In this document: piece after piece, positions 7,816-16,287 of the stretch
Position numbering within the stretch: position 1 is the first letter of the stretch
Layout of the letters: each line of letters starts with the position of its first letter
NCBI RefSeq assembly: GCF_016834655.1
Contig: NZ_JAENHP010000006.1
Location: 395,481-459,480 of the forward strand
Direction: 5' to 3'
DNA length: 64,000 nucleotides
Origin: Paractinoplanes ovalisporus
GTDB lineage: Bacteria; Actinomycetota; Actinomycetes; Mycobacteriales; Micromonosporaceae
Position numbers and translations under genes: made by a program
The notes under the pieces: generated by a model
What the model was told of the DNA's origin: nothing
Seen by the model: only the letters and a program-made list of their open reading frames with translations
Database searches by the model: none

Positions 7816-8850
7816 GTGCTGAACGGCAGGACGCCGTCCGTCAAGGACGTGGCAGCGGCCGCCGGCGTCTCGCTGGGCACCGTCTCCAACGTGATGAATC
7901 GGCCCGAGGTGGTCAGCGCACGCACCCGTGAGCGCGTCGAGCGGGCGATGGCCGAGCTCGGGTTCGTCCGCAACGAGTCGGCCCGGCAGTTGCGGGCCGG
8001 CACGAGCCGCACCCTGGCCTACGTGATGCTCGACGGCACCAACCCGTTCTTCCACGACGTCGCGCAGGGCATCGAGTTCGCCGCCGAAGACGCCGACCTG
8101 TCGCTGTTCATCTGCAACAGCAACAGCCGCGCGGCCCGCGAAGAGGTGCACCTCGACCGCCTGCTCCAGCAGCGCGTGCAGGGCATCCTGATCACCCCCG
8201 TCGACCCCGCCGCCCCCCACCTCGACGAGCTGGTCCGCCGGGGCGTCCCCTTGGTGATCGTCGACCGCGTGCGAGGCGCCGACAGCTGCTGCTCGGTAGC
8301 CGTGGACGACGTCCTGGGCGGCCGCATCGCCGTGGAGCACCTGGCCGAACAGGGCCACACCCGGGTCGCGTTCATCGGCGGCCCCGAGTCGATCGGCCAG
8401 GTCCACGAGCGTCTGCAGGGCGCGCGCGAGATCTGGGAGTCGCTGGGCCACGACCCCGAAGACCTGATCTACCTGCCGACCGACTCCCTCTCGGTGGCGG
8501 AGGGCCGCTCGGCCGGTGAACGCCTGGCCGGCCTGGCCGCGCGGCGCCGCCCCACGGCCGCGTTCTGCGCCAACGATTTGCTGGCGCTGGGCTTGCTGCA
8601 ACAGAGCATCGGCGCGGGCTTGCGGGTCCCCGACGACTTGGCCATCGTAGGTTTCGACGACATCGAGTTCGCCGCCGCGGCGGCCGTGCCCCTGACGTCG
8701 GTGCGTCAGCCCCGCCAGGAGCTGGGCCGGGCAGCCGCCCAGCTGGTCCTCGACGAGGCCACCAACCCGAACCACCGCCACCAGCAGTTGCAGTTCCAGC
8801 CCGAACTGGTGGCCCGAGCCTCAACCGCCACCCGCGCCCGCGCCCTGTAG
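7816..8850 (+). CDS. LacI-family transcriptional regulator, predicted rhamnose regulon repressor
   Basis: A 344-residue LacI/GalR regulator. An N-terminal helix-turn-helix (SVKDVAAAAGVSLGTVSNVMN, hinge helix near residue 55) is followed by a periplasmic-binding-like sensor domain: TNPFFHDVAQGIE, GILITPVD, VAFIGGP, AIVGFDDIEFA. The GTG start follows AGGAGG by five bases. It is divergent from the importer operon, and matching palindromes occur upstream of its own gene, the importer operon and the aldolase operon. It therefore most likely represses both arms and is released by a rhamnose-pathway sugar; the effector is an inference. Confidence 0.88.
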   Translation: MLNGRTPSVKDVAAAAGVSLGTVSNVMNRPEVVSARTRERVERAMAELGFVRNESARQLRAGTSRTLAYVMLDGTNPFFHDVAQGIEFAAEDADLSLFICNSNSRAAREEVHLDRLLQQRVQGILITPVDPAAPHLDELVRRGVPLVIVDRVRGADSCCSVAVDDVLGGRIAVEHLAEQGHTRVAFIGGPESIGQVHERLQGAREIWESLGHDPEDLIYLPTDSLSVAEGRSAGERLAGLAARRRPTAAFCANDLLALGLLQQSIGAGLRVPDDLAIVGFDDIEFAAAAAVPLTSVRQPRQELGRAAAQLVLDEATNPNHRHQQLQFQPELVARASTATRARAL

Positions 8851-8884
8851 CTCATCCAGGGGTCCCGCCCGGCTCGTGTCCTGC

Positions 8885-8944
8885 GGTCCCGTTTCGGCCT
8901 CGCGCCCTGTGGTCCCGTTTCGGCCTTGCGCCCTGTGGTCCCGT
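8885..8944. repeat. 26-bp tandem repeat (two and a third copies)
   Basis: Two copies of a 26-base unit beginning GGTCCCGTTTCGGCC and ending GCGCCCTGT stand head to tail (8885-8910, 8911-8936) with one difference. A third copy starts at 8937 and breaks down after GGTCCCGT. It lies just downstream of the regulator gene in non-coding DNA. Confidence 0.7.
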
Positions 8945-9858
8945 CGCGCGCTCGGTTCCCTGCCGGCGGCGCGGCTCCCGGCATCGGCGGACCGACGTGT
9001 GGATCTTCGCAACGCACCGAACAAGATCGTTGTCGGGCGGAGCAGCCACCACCTCCCCCGCCCGCCCAGGGAAAGAAGACGGGGTGAACCTACCTCGGAG
9101 CGGCACCACGAGGGCTGCGATGTGCACAGAAGCGGCTATCCGGAATCGGGGCTATCCACAGGCCTTCGGGCGGCAGGGGTTGCGTGCTCACGGACTGCGA
9201 TCGCTGGCGTCGTCGGCGCTACCTGGAGTCATAGGTGGGCGCTTTGTCGCTTGTGGTACTGAGTGGGTCGCGCCGACAACCGGTCCTCACGCACGGGGCT
9301 GCCCTAACGACCCGGCTCAATCGCGCACGCCGTGGACGATTCCGCGACCGTCGCCGCCCACCTGCTGAGCCGGGCACGACCAAGCCGCAAAGCCGGTGGT
9401 CGGTTGTCGGGAGGGCGTGCTGAGTAAGCCGCGCCTGCCGGATCAGCATTCTGAGTGGGTCGTGCCTGCTGGGAGGACACGCTGAGCGGGTTGCGCCCGT
9501 GGGAAGGGGGCAGCTGCTTGGGTGCCGTTCCGTGGTGGTCCCGCGCGCACTTGGCGCCGCACCCGCTAGAACGTCAGGACAGTGCCCTGGGCGGGTCGCG
9601 CCGGCCGTAACGGCGTCCTAAGCAGCCACACCAGCCAAAGGGGCTCGCTGAGAGGAGGCGCACCCATGGGACGGCTGTGGAGTGGGCCCGAGCCGGACAG
9701 AGGCCGAGCGTGCTCGCGATGCCCGGAACGACCTGGCATCAGGCCGGCGCGAGGGCGAGGGGAAAGGGTGCGACGCCCAGCCGGCCCGCGGCGGCCGCGG
9801 CTGACGGTAGCCGCGGACGCCGGAGGGGGGTGGGCCGGCTGGACGTCGCGAGGGGGGA
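8945..9858. other. Gene-poor intergenic stretch
   Basis: About 0.9 kb without a convincing gene. Open frames exist on both strands, but they are Arg/Gly/Pro-rich, lack ribosome binding sites and resemble translated intergenic repeats. The visible structure is a family of degenerate CTGAGYGGGTCGCGCC repeats (9259, 9365, 9420, 9451, 9482, 9587). The stretch could be a decayed gene or an intergenic repeat nest. Confidence 0.6.
9420..9512. repeat. 31-bp degenerate tandem repeat
   Basis: Three units begin at 9420, 9451 and 9482, exactly 31 bases apart. The starts read CTGAGTAAGCCGCGCC, CTGAGTGGGTCGTGCC and CTGAGCGGGTTGCGCC; the second half of each unit is less conserved. Isolated relatives occur at 9259, 9365 and 9587. 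Confidence 0.6.
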
Positions 9859-10275
9859 TCAGAAGTTCGAGCCGAAATAACCCGAGTCGACGGTCTGGAT
9901 GTGGAGCAATCCGGCCAACCGGCTGGTCACCGGGCGCGCCTCCAGGTGGAGGCGGGCGATGTTCAGGCCGCTGTCGCCGATGACCGCCAACAGGGCCAGC
10001 TCGCCCACCGCGTAGACCGACAGGTAACCGCCCTGGTTGCGGATCGTCACCTCCTGGAAGGTGCCCTGGTTGAGGGCTGCGCCGCAGGTGCGGCTGATGC
10101 CGTGCGCGCCCGCGGCCAGGGCCGCGATGTCGTGGGGCTCGGGGCCGGCCACCGTGTCGTGCAGGATCAGCAGGCCGTCGACGCCGGCGATGACGCAGCC
10201 GCGCACCCCGGTGACCTGGTGGCGTAGCGCGGCCAGCTCGGCCCGGACGGCCTGGAACGGATCGGAGGGTTGCAC
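9859..10275 (-). CDS. Roadblock/LC7 domain protein
   Basis: A 138-residue single-domain protein of the roadblock/LC7 (MglB-like) superfamily, small dimeric proteins that regulate Ras-like GTPases. The pattern is an N-terminal helix, the VRGCVIAGVDGLLILHD strand pair, a central helix (HDIAALAAGAHGISRTCG), then the QEVTIRNQGGYLSVYAVG and ALLAVIGDSGLNIARLHLEA strands and helix. The GTG start has GGAG six bases upstream. It is the last of four such genes on this strand, 42 bases after the previous one. No MglA-type GTPase is near. Confidence 0.85.
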   Translation of the reverse strand: MQPSDPFQAVRAELAALRHQVTGVRGCVIAGVDGLLILHDTVAGPEPHDIAALAAGAHGISRTCGAALNQGTFQEVTIRNQGGYLSVYAVGELALLAVIGDSGLNIARLHLEARPVTSRLAGLLHIQTVDSGYFGSNF

Positions 10276-10317
10276 GTCTTTCTCCAGGGGTGGGTGGCCT
10301 GCGGGAGGGGTGGAGAA

Positions 10318-10953
10318 CTACAACGCGCGCAGGGCGACCAGCACGCGGTCGAGCACTTCGTCGTCCGTGACGTACGGCCGGCCCAGCAAGCTGAGCAGGT
10401 CGGAAGCTTCGTCGTCGGTCTCGGGCTGATCGAGACGGTGCCGTCGGGGGAGCAGTCCTTCGGCGGTGTCGGGGACCTGGATGGCGTCGCTGAGGTCGAC
10501 AGTGCCGCCGCCGAGGTCGCGGGGGAGAAGGGAGGTGCCGTTGAGAGATGTGGTGGGTGAGGTGAGCGCCCGCGGTGAAGCGGATACGGGCGCCAGCTCC
10601 CGCGCGTACGAGGCCAGGATCGACCCGAACTCGCGCCGCGCCATCGCCAGGTTGGCCCCGGCCCGGCGCAGCACCAGGTGGGCGACGAGCGGCGCCTCCG
10701 AACCCACCAGCCGTACGACGTGGAACGCGTCGACGCTGGTGAGAAGGATGTCGCTGAGCTCGTCGCCGCCGTTCCCGTCGAGGAGCACGAGACCGGCCGC
10801 CGCCGCGGCGAGTGTGACGGCGGCGGCGGATTCCTGTTCGGTCGGCGCTGTCTCACCCGCCCACCACAGCACTCTTGGACCTTCTGGGTCCAGCAGAGAC
10901 ACCGCGTGGGCGCCGGGGATTCCCAGCGCCTCCGTCAGCGGCGGCACGGACAT
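10318..10953 (-). CDS. Roadblock-like protein with low-complexity C-terminal tail
   Basis: A 211-residue protein. Its first 125 residues look like a diverged roadblock domain and are recognisably related to the 123-residue protein of the same cluster: FHVVRLV and GANLAMARREFGSI here, against YHLIRLL and RANLGLARHQLRKI there. The last 85 residues are a variable Ser/Pro/Leu/Asp-rich tail ending in a short helical segment (DDEASDLLSLLGRP). It starts at an ATG whose last base overlap with the preceding stop gives TGATG, so translation is likely coupled. It probably acts as a heteromeric partner in a roadblock complex; that is inference. Confidence 0.65.
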   Translation of the reverse strand: MSVPPLTEALGIPGAHAVSLLDPEGPRVLWWAGETAPTEQESAAAVTLAAAAAGLVLLDGNGGDELSDILLTSVDAFHVVRLVGSEAPLVAHLVLRRAGANLAMARREFGSILASYARELAPVSASPRALTSPTTSLNGTSLLPRDLGGGTVDLSDAIQVPDTAEGLLPRRHRLDQPETDDEASDLLSLLGRPYVTDDEVLDRVLVALRAL

Positions 10954-11399
10954 CAGCTGAGGCCGGCGTCCAGCTGCTTCATGACGAGACGGGACTGCGT
11001 CAGGATCATGCCCGTGTTCGCGGTCTTGCGGGCGACCACGACCGCGGCGAGTTCCTGGTTGGTGCTGCGCAGGAAGACGTGCACGTGCGACTCGCTCTGC
11101 GCCATGAACTCCTGGAAGTAGTGGCGGTCGTCGAGCACGCCGTAGCGGGCCTTGAAGATGTCTTCGATCATCACCACGTTGCGACCCTGGAACAGGTCGA
11201 ACGTGGCCGCCGCGAGCAGGTCGAGCACCTCGCCGGGGTGCTCGTCCAGGGTGTCGACGGCAAGCAGCATGCCGGTCGACATGTCGACGAGGCCGGCGCC
11301 GACGCACTCGGGCACCTGGGCGCGGAACTGCTTCACGGCGTCGCCGATCAGCTGGGTGGTGCTCCGGATGCCGAGTCCGGTCTCGTCAACGGCCGTCAT
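10953..11399 (-). CDS. Roadblock/LC7-like protein
   Basis: A 148-residue cytoplasmic protein with the roadblock layout: an N-terminal helix (LIGDAVKQFRAQVPE), strands GAGLVDMSTGMLLAVD, a middle helix (VLDLLAAATFDLF), then SHVHVFLR, LAAVVVAR and a closing helix (NTGMILTQSRLVMKQL). Between lies an unusual insert VVMIEDIFKARYGVLDDRHYFQEF. ATGA overlap with the gene before it and TGATG overlap with the gene after it show one translational unit. Exact family not certain. Confidence 0.65.
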   Translation of the reverse strand: MTAVDETGLGIRSTTQLIGDAVKQFRAQVPECVGAGLVDMSTGMLLAVDTLDEHPGEVLDLLAAATFDLFQGRNVVMIEDIFKARYGVLDDRHYFQEFMAQSESHVHVFLRSTNQELAAVVVARKTANTGMILTQSRLVMKQLDAGLS

Positions 11400-11767
11400 A
11401 CGTCGAGCTCCGCTTCGATCTTCCGCAGCTGGTGCCGGGCCAGACCCAGGTTGGCGCGGTTCTTGTTCAGGGCCAGGTAGAGGAAGAACGCCTCGTTCCC
11501 ACGGCCCTGGAGCAGACGGATCAGGTGGTACTGGGTGTCGAGGGTGATCAGGATGTCCTCGATGGTGTCGGCCAGGCCCAGCATTTCGAGCGTGCGGACC
11601 TTGGCGCGGATCACGTCGGTGTTGCCGGCGGCGGCGATGTTCATGTCCATGTTCAGACCGCCACCCATGACACCCAGCGTCAGACCGCTGGTGTAGTCGA
11701 CGAGCGCAACGCCGATCGCGCCCTCGATCGTCATGGCTTCCTTCAGGGAAGTCTCGATGTTCGCCAC
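11396..11767 (-). CDS. Roadblock/LC7 domain protein, first gene of the cluster
   Basis: A 123-residue protein with the compact roadblock fold: IEGAIGVALVDYTSGLTLG, a helix running into VIRAKVRTLEMLGLADTIEDILITL, then YHLIRLL, AFFLYLALN and the closing helix RANLGLARHQLRKIEAEL. The GTG start follows a long purine-rich site (GGAGGAGGAG). It leads a run of overlapping genes encoding related proteins, so it likely forms homo- or hetero-dimers with them. Confidence 0.75.
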   Translation of the reverse strand: MANIETSLKEAMTIEGAIGVALVDYTSGLTLGVMGGGLNMDMNIAAAGNTDVIRAKVRTLEMLGLADTIEDILITLDTQYHLIRLLQGRGNEAFFLYLALNKNRANLGLARHQLRKIEAELDV

Positions 11768-12092
11768 TTGCTCCTCCTCCTCGCGCCGTCACTGTCGGTC
11801 ACGAGCTTGGGACCCGTGCGGGTTGTCGGCGCCAACAGTGGCACGTCATAGGTGCTATGAGCAGTGATCAGGGACCAATTCGTGCAGGTCAGACCGAAGA
11901 TCGAGGGGTCGCATGATCGGACGACCCCGTCGGGGGTCAACCGAACGGCATGGAGATGGCCGTTTCGTCGGATGGACACGATGCATCATGCCCCACCAAA
12001 CGGAGTGGAAAGTTTCCTTGAGCGACGGCCGGGGTCACTGCCAGGTAGAGAAGCCGAACATTACCTGAGTGACGGCTGGGAGCCGTGATGTC
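11768..12092. other. Divergent intergenic region between the roadblock cluster and the rhamnose aldolase operon
   Basis: A 325-base spacer with no supportable gene. CATAG-GTG-CTATG (11847-11859) is a perfect short inverted repeat 80 bases upstream of the first roadblock gene and may be part of its promoter or an operator. GACGGCTGGGAGCCGT (12071-12086) is another small dyad just before the aldolase promoter. Confidence 0.5.
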
Positions 12093-12122
12093 TTGACCGG
12101 CGGTGCCACGGGGCCGTAATCT
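12093..12122 (+). promoter_or_regulatory. Promoter of the rhamnose aldolase/kinase/lactate operon
   Basis: TTGACC (12093-12098), an 18-base spacer and TAATCT (12117-12122). Transcription should start near 12129, six bases before the perfect operator. This mirrors the importer promoter in both element quality and spacing. Confidence 0.65.
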
Positions 12123-12134
12123 GTCGGCAATCAA

Positions 12135-12146
12135 TGAAACGTTTCA
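12135..12146. promoter_or_regulatory. Perfect LacI-family operator before the aldolase gene
   Basis: TGAAACGTTTCA is a perfect 12-base palindrome of the same TGAAA-NN-TTTCA type as the two importer operators, placed at about +6 to +17 of the transcript. Because an ATG lies within it (12134), a gene start there was ruled out in favour of the ATG at 12176. Confidence 0.8.
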
Positions 12147-12175
12147 CAGCCGTCCAAACCCCCTCGAAGGACGCC

Positions 12176-14206
12176 ATGACGAACCCCGCAGTCCGTGACC
12201 TCCTCGATCGCAGCAACCGGCTCGGCGCCGACCCGCGCAACACCAATTACGCCGGCGGCAACACCTCGGCCAAGGGCCGTGAGACCGACCCGGTCACCGG
12301 CGAGCCCACCGACCTGCTGTGGGTCAAGGGCTCCGGCGGCGACCTCGGCACCCTCACCGAAAAAGGTCTCGCCGTGCTCCGCCTGGACCGGCTGCGGGCA
12401 TTGACCGGCACCTATCCGGGCGTCGAGCGCGAGGACGAGATGGTCGCCGCGTTCGATTACTGTCTGCACGGCCGGGGCGGGGCCGCCCCCTCGATCGACA
12501 CCGCCATGCACGGCCTGGTCGACGTCGCGCACGTCGACCACCTGCACCCCGACTCCGGCATCGCCATCGCCACCGCGGCCGACGGCCCGGCGCTGACCAA
12601 GGAGATCTTCGGCGACCGGGTGCTGTGGGTGCCGTGGCGCCGCCCCGGGTTCCAGCTCGGGCTCGACATCGCCGCCGTCCAGAAGGCCAACCCGCAGGCC
12701 ATCGGCGTCATCCTCGGCGGCCACGGCATCACGGCGTGGGGCGCTTCGAGCGAGGAGTGCGAGCGTAATTCGCGGGAAATCATCCAGAAGGCCGCGGAAT
12801 ACCTGGCGCAGAACGGGCAGAAAGCGCCATTCGGCAAGGCCAAAGCGACAAGCCTCGCAGAAGACGAACGACACGAACGTGCGGCGGAACTTTTCCCGGT
12901 TCTTCGAGGCCTGGCCTCCACTGACCGTACGCAGGTCGGCCATTACACCGACACCGCCGAGGTGCTCGACTTCGTCAACAGCGAACGCCTGGAGGAGTTG
13001 GCTGCCAAGGGCACGAGCTGCCCCGACCACTTTCTGCGCACCAAGGTCAAGCCGATGGTGCTCGACACCGCCCCCGACGCCCCGCTCGACGAGGTCGTGG
13101 CCCGGGCCAAGGAGCTGCACGAGGCCTACCGCGAGGACTACCGCGGCTACTACGAGCGGCACGCCACCGCCGACAGCCCGGCCATCCGCGGCGCCGACCC
13201 GGCCATCGTGCTGGTGCCCGGCGTCGGCATGTTCTCGTTCGGCGCCAACAAGCAGACCGCCCGCGTCGCCGGCGAGTTCTATGTCAACGCCATCAACGTG
13301 ATGCGCGGCGCCGAGTCGGTGTCGACCTACGCCCCGATCGACGAGGCCGAGAAGTTCCGCATCGAGTACTGGGCTCTCGAGGAGGCCAAGCTCCAGCGGA
13401 TGCCCAAGCCGAAGCCCCTGGCCACCCGCATCGCGTACGTGACCGGCGGCGGTTCCGGCATCGGCCGCGCGATCGCCCTGCGCCTCGCGGCCGAGGGCGC
13501 CTGCGTAGTGGTCGCGGACCGCGACGCGGAAGCCGCAAAACGGACGGCGGACGAGATCGGAGGCAGCGACGTCGCGGTGGCAACGGAAGCCGACGTGACC
13601 AGCGTGGCCGCGATCGAGAAGTCTCTGCAGGAAGCGGTGCTGAGCTTCGGCGGCGTCGACCTCGTCGTCAACAACGCCGGCCTCTCCATCTCGAAGCCGC
13701 TGCTGGAGACCACCGAGCAGGACTGGGACCTGCAGCACGACGTGATGGCCAAGGGCTCGTTCCTGGTGTCGCGCGAGACCGCCCGCATCATGCTCGCGCA
13801 GGGCCTGGGGGGCGACATCATCTACATCTCCAGCAAGAACTCGATCTTCGCCGGGCCCAACAACGTGGCGTACGGGGCGACCAAGGCCGACCAGGCCCAC
13901 CAGGTACGTCTCCTCGCCGCCGAACTGGGGTCCCACGGCATCCGGGTCAACGGCATCAACCCCGACGGCGTCGTCCGGGGTTCCGGCATCTTCGCCGGTG
14001 GCTGGGGCGCCAAGCGGGCCGCGGTCTACGGCGTTCCCGAGGAGAAGCTGGGCGAGTACTACGCGCAGCGCACCCTGCTCAAGCGTGAGGTGCTGCCCGA
14101 GCACGTGGCGAACGCGGTGTTCGCGCTGACCGGCGGCGACCTCACCCACACGACCGGCCTGCACATCCCGGTGGACGCCGGCGTGGCCGCGGCCTTCCTG
14201 CGATGA
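12176..14206 (+). CDS. rhaEW: Bifunctional rhamnulose-1-phosphate aldolase / L-lactaldehyde dehydrogenase
   Basis: A 676-residue fusion. Residues 1-400 form a class II (zinc) aldolase, with HVDHLHPDS supplying His ligands; it splits L-rhamnulose 1-phosphate into DHAP and L-lactaldehyde. Residues 420-676 form a short-chain dehydrogenase, with TGGGSGIGRA for NAD binding, NNAG, and the catalytic YGATK; it is thought to oxidise lactaldehyde to L-lactate. This architecture is known as RhaEW in rhamnose regulons reconstructed by comparative genomics. The ATG has AAGGA six bases upstream. It heads a tightly overlapping operon that continues with the kinase and lactate oxidation genes. Confidence 0.93.
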   Translation: MTNPAVRDLLDRSNRLGADPRNTNYAGGNTSAKGRETDPVTGEPTDLLWVKGSGGDLGTLTEKGLAVLRLDRLRALTGTYPGVEREDEMVAAFDYCLHGRGGAAPSIDTAMHGLVDVAHVDHLHPDSGIAIATAADGPALTKEIFGDRVLWVPWRRPGFQLGLDIAAVQKANPQAIGVILGGHGITAWGASSEECERNSREIIQKAAEYLAQNGQKAPFGKAKATSLAEDERHERAAELFPVLRGLASTDRTQVGHYTDTAEVLDFVNSERLEELAAKGTSCPDHFLRTKVKPMVLDTAPDAPLDEVVARAKELHEAYREDYRGYYERHATADSPAIRGADPAIVLVPGVGMFSFGANKQTARVAGEFYVNAINVMRGAESVSTYAPIDEAEKFRIEYWALEEAKLQRMPKPKPLATRIAYVTGGGSGIGRAIALRLAAEGACVVVADRDAEAAKRTADEIGGSDVAVATEADVTSVAAIEKSLQEAVLSFGGVDLVVNNAGLSISKPLLETTEQDWDLQHDVMAKGSFLVSRETARIMLAQGLGGDIIYISSKNSIFAGPNNVAYGATKADQAHQVRLLAAELGSHGIRVNGINPDGVVRGSGIFAGGWGAKRAAVYGVPEEKLGEYYAQRTLLKREVLPEHVANAVFALTGGDLTHTTGLHIPVDAGVAAAFLR

Positions 14207-15546
14207 CGAAGAGCTTCGCCGCGGTCGACCTCGGCGCGTCCAGTGGACGCGTCATGGTCGGCCGCGTGCAGAGCCGCGAAATCCAGATCGAAGAGGTGCA
14301 CCGGTTCGCCAACGAGCCGGTGCGGACGACAAATCTGCACTGGGACATCCTGAGCCTCTATCGCGAGGTGAAGGAGGGCCTGAAAAAGGCCGGCCCGGTC
14401 GACAGCATCGGCATCGACTCGTGGGCGGTCGACTACGGCCTGCTCGACGCGAGCGGCGCCCTGCTCGGCAATCCGGTGCACTACCGCGACGGCCGCACCG
14501 ACGGTGTCGAACTCGACGGGATCCCGGACGAGAATCTGTACGACACGAACGGCCTGCAGAAGCTGCCGATCAACACGATCTATCAGTTGGCCGCCGCGAA
14601 GGACACACCGCAGTTCGGGATCGCCCGGCGGATGCTGCTCATCCCCGATCTGCTGGCCTACTGGCTGACCGGCGAGATCGGCGCCGAATACACCAACGCC
14701 TCGACGACCGGGCTGCTCGACGTGCGTACGCGGGAATGGTCGTCGCCCTTGATCTCGGCGCTGAAAATCAAGCCGTCGCTGTTCCCGCCGATCTGGATGC
14801 CGGGCGCGACGATCGGCGAGCACGAGGGCACAAAGGTCGTCGCCGTCGGTTCGCACGACACGGCGTCGGCGGTCGTGGGAGTGCCGGCCGAGGGCGAGAA
14901 TTTCGCCTACATCTCGTGCGGAACGTGGTCGCTGGTCGGCCTGGAACTGAACGGGCCGGTGCTCAGCGCGGAATCGCGGAAGGCCAACTTCACCAACGAG
15001 GGCGGCGTCGACGGCACCATCCGCTATCTGCGCAACGTGATGGGTCTCTGGCCGCTGCAGGAATGCATGCGCGAATGGGGTTCACCCGACATCGGTGACC
15101 TGTTGCGGAAGGCGGCCCGCGAGAAGCCGGTGGTGATCGACATCGACGACCCGGTCTTCATGCCGCCCGGCGCCATGGCCGCGCGGGTGGCGAAGGCGGC
15201 CGGACTGCCCGCCGACGCGAGCCCGGCCCTGCTCACGCGGTGCATCATGGACAGTCTGGCGCTGGCCCACCGTAAGGCGGTCGAGCAGGCCCAGCAGCTT
15301 TCGGGCCGGCATGTCGACGCGGTGCACATCGTCGGCGGGGGCGCTCGCAACGAGCTGCTCTGCCAGCTCACCGCGGACGCCTGCGGCCTGCCCGTGCTGG
15401 CCGGTCCGGTCGAGGCCACCGCGCTCGGCAACCTGCTGATCCAGGCCCGCGCGGCCGGGGTGATCGAGGGCGACCTGGCGGCGCTGCGGACGGTTCTGCG
15501 CGAGACTCAGCAGATAGTGCGGTACCAGCCCTCAACGAGGAGGTAG
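14203..15546 (+). CDS. rhaB: Rhamnulokinase
   Basis: A 447-residue FGGY-family sugar kinase that phosphorylates L-rhamnulose at C1 using ATP. The N-terminal phosphate-binding motif AAVDLGASSGR, the GIDSWAVDYGLLD segment, the second-domain SHDTASAV motif and the adenosine-binding HIVGGGARNELLCQ region are present in order; the length is normal. The ATG overlaps the aldolase stop (ATGA). Its last codons carry the ribosome binding site for the next gene. Confidence 0.93.
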   Translation: MTKSFAAVDLGASSGRVMVGRVQSREIQIEEVHRFANEPVRTTNLHWDILSLYREVKEGLKKAGPVDSIGIDSWAVDYGLLDASGALLGNPVHYRDGRTDGVELDGIPDENLYDTNGLQKLPINTIYQLAAAKDTPQFGIARRMLLIPDLLAYWLTGEIGAEYTNASTTGLLDVRTREWSSPLISALKIKPSLFPPIWMPGATIGEHEGTKVVAVGSHDTASAVVGVPAEGENFAYISCGTWSLVGLELNGPVLSAESRKANFTNEGGVDGTIRYLRNVMGLWPLQECMREWGSPDIGDLLRKAAREKPVVIDIDDPVFMPPGAMAARVAKAAGLPADASPALLTRCIMDSLALAHRKAVEQAQQLSGRHVDAVHIVGGGARNELLCQLTADACGLPVLAGPVEATALGNLLIQARAAGVIEGDLAALRTVLRETQQIVRYQPSTRR

Positions 15547-15549
15547 CCC

Positions 15550-16287
15550 GTGCGGATAGCGTTGTTCGCCACCTGCCTGGCCGACACGATGTTCCCCGCG
15601 GCGGCGAAGGCGACCGTCCAGCTGCTGGAACGGCTCGGCCACGAGGTGGTCTTCCCCGAGGCGCAGACCTGCTGCGGCCAGATGCACATCAACACGGGCT
15701 ATCAGAAAGAAGCGGTTCCCCTCGTACGCCGTTACGTGCGCACCTTCGAGTCGTGTGACGTGGTGGTGGCGCCCTCCGGCAGTTGTGTGGGCTCGATCCG
15801 GCACCAGCACGCGACCGTCGCCCGGCAGGCCGGCGAGCCGGGTCTGGCCGCGCGCGCCGAGGCGGTCGCGAGCCGCACGTACGAGCTGTCCGAACTGCTC
15901 CTCGACGTGCTCAAGATCGAGGACGTGGGCGCCTACTACCCGCACCGGGTCACCTACCACCCGACGTGTCATTCGCTGCGGGTGCTGCGGGTCGGCGACC
16001 GGCCGCTGCGGCTGCTGCGCCAGGTGCGCGGCCTCGACCTGGTCGAGCTGCCCGCGGCCGAGCAGTGCTGCGGGTTCGGCGGCACGTTCTCGGTGAAGAA
16101 CGCGGACACGTCGACCGCCATGCTCGCCGACAAGATGCGGCACGTGCTCGACACCGGCGCCGACGTCTGCACGGCCGGTGACGTGTCCTGCCTGATGCAC
16201 ATCGGCGGCGGCCTGTCCCGGCTGCGGACGGGTGTACGGACGGTCCACCTGGCGGAGATCCTGGCATCGACGGAGGCGCCGGCATGA
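15550..16287 (+). CDS. lutA: L-lactate utilization protein A, Fe-S oxidoreductase subunit
   Basis: A 245-residue protein with two cysteine-rich CCG domains (CCGQMH near residue 38 and CCGFGG near 174, each with a paired upstream Cys), the hallmark of LutA/YkgE. With LutB and LutC it oxidises L-lactate to pyruvate. The GTG start is preceded by GAGGAGG, which overlaps the last codons of the kinase. In this operon its substrate would be the L-lactate released from lactaldehyde, so it completes rhamnose breakdown. Confidence 0.93.
   Translation: MRIALFATCLADTMFPAAAKATVQLLERLGHEVVFPEAQTCCGQMHINTGYQKEAVPLVRRYVRTFESCDVVVAPSGSCVGSIRHQHATVARQAGEPGLAARAEAVASRTYELSELLLDVLKIEDVGAYYPHRVTYHPTCHSLRVLRVGDRPLRLLRQVRGLDLVELPAAEQCCGFGGTFSVKNADTSTAMLADKMRHVLDTGADVCTAGDVSCLMHIGGGLSRLRTGVRTVHLAEILASTEAPA

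Noticed and set aside
8852..9127. 91-codon minus-strand frame with repeated GARPKRDHRARG-like segments
   Set aside because: The repetition is only the translation of the 26-bp DNA repeat; no ribosome binding site or domain.
8885..9512. CRISPR array
   Set aside because: Repeats are directly tandem and degenerate with no unique spacers, and there are no cas genes.
9859..11767. Conservon (cvn) operon
   Set aside because: The roadblock genes lack the sensor kinase-like protein, DUF742 protein and GTPase that define conservons.
12134..12175. Upstream ATG that would lengthen the aldolase/dehydrogenase by 14 residues
   Set aside because: The ATG lies in the operator palindrome and only about five bases from the predicted transcription start, without a ribosome binding site; ATG 12176 has AAGGA at the right distance.
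12131..14164. 677-codon frame antisense to the aldolase/dehydrogenase gene
   Set aside because: Mirrors the codon structure of a well-conserved enzyme on the other strand and has no features of its own.
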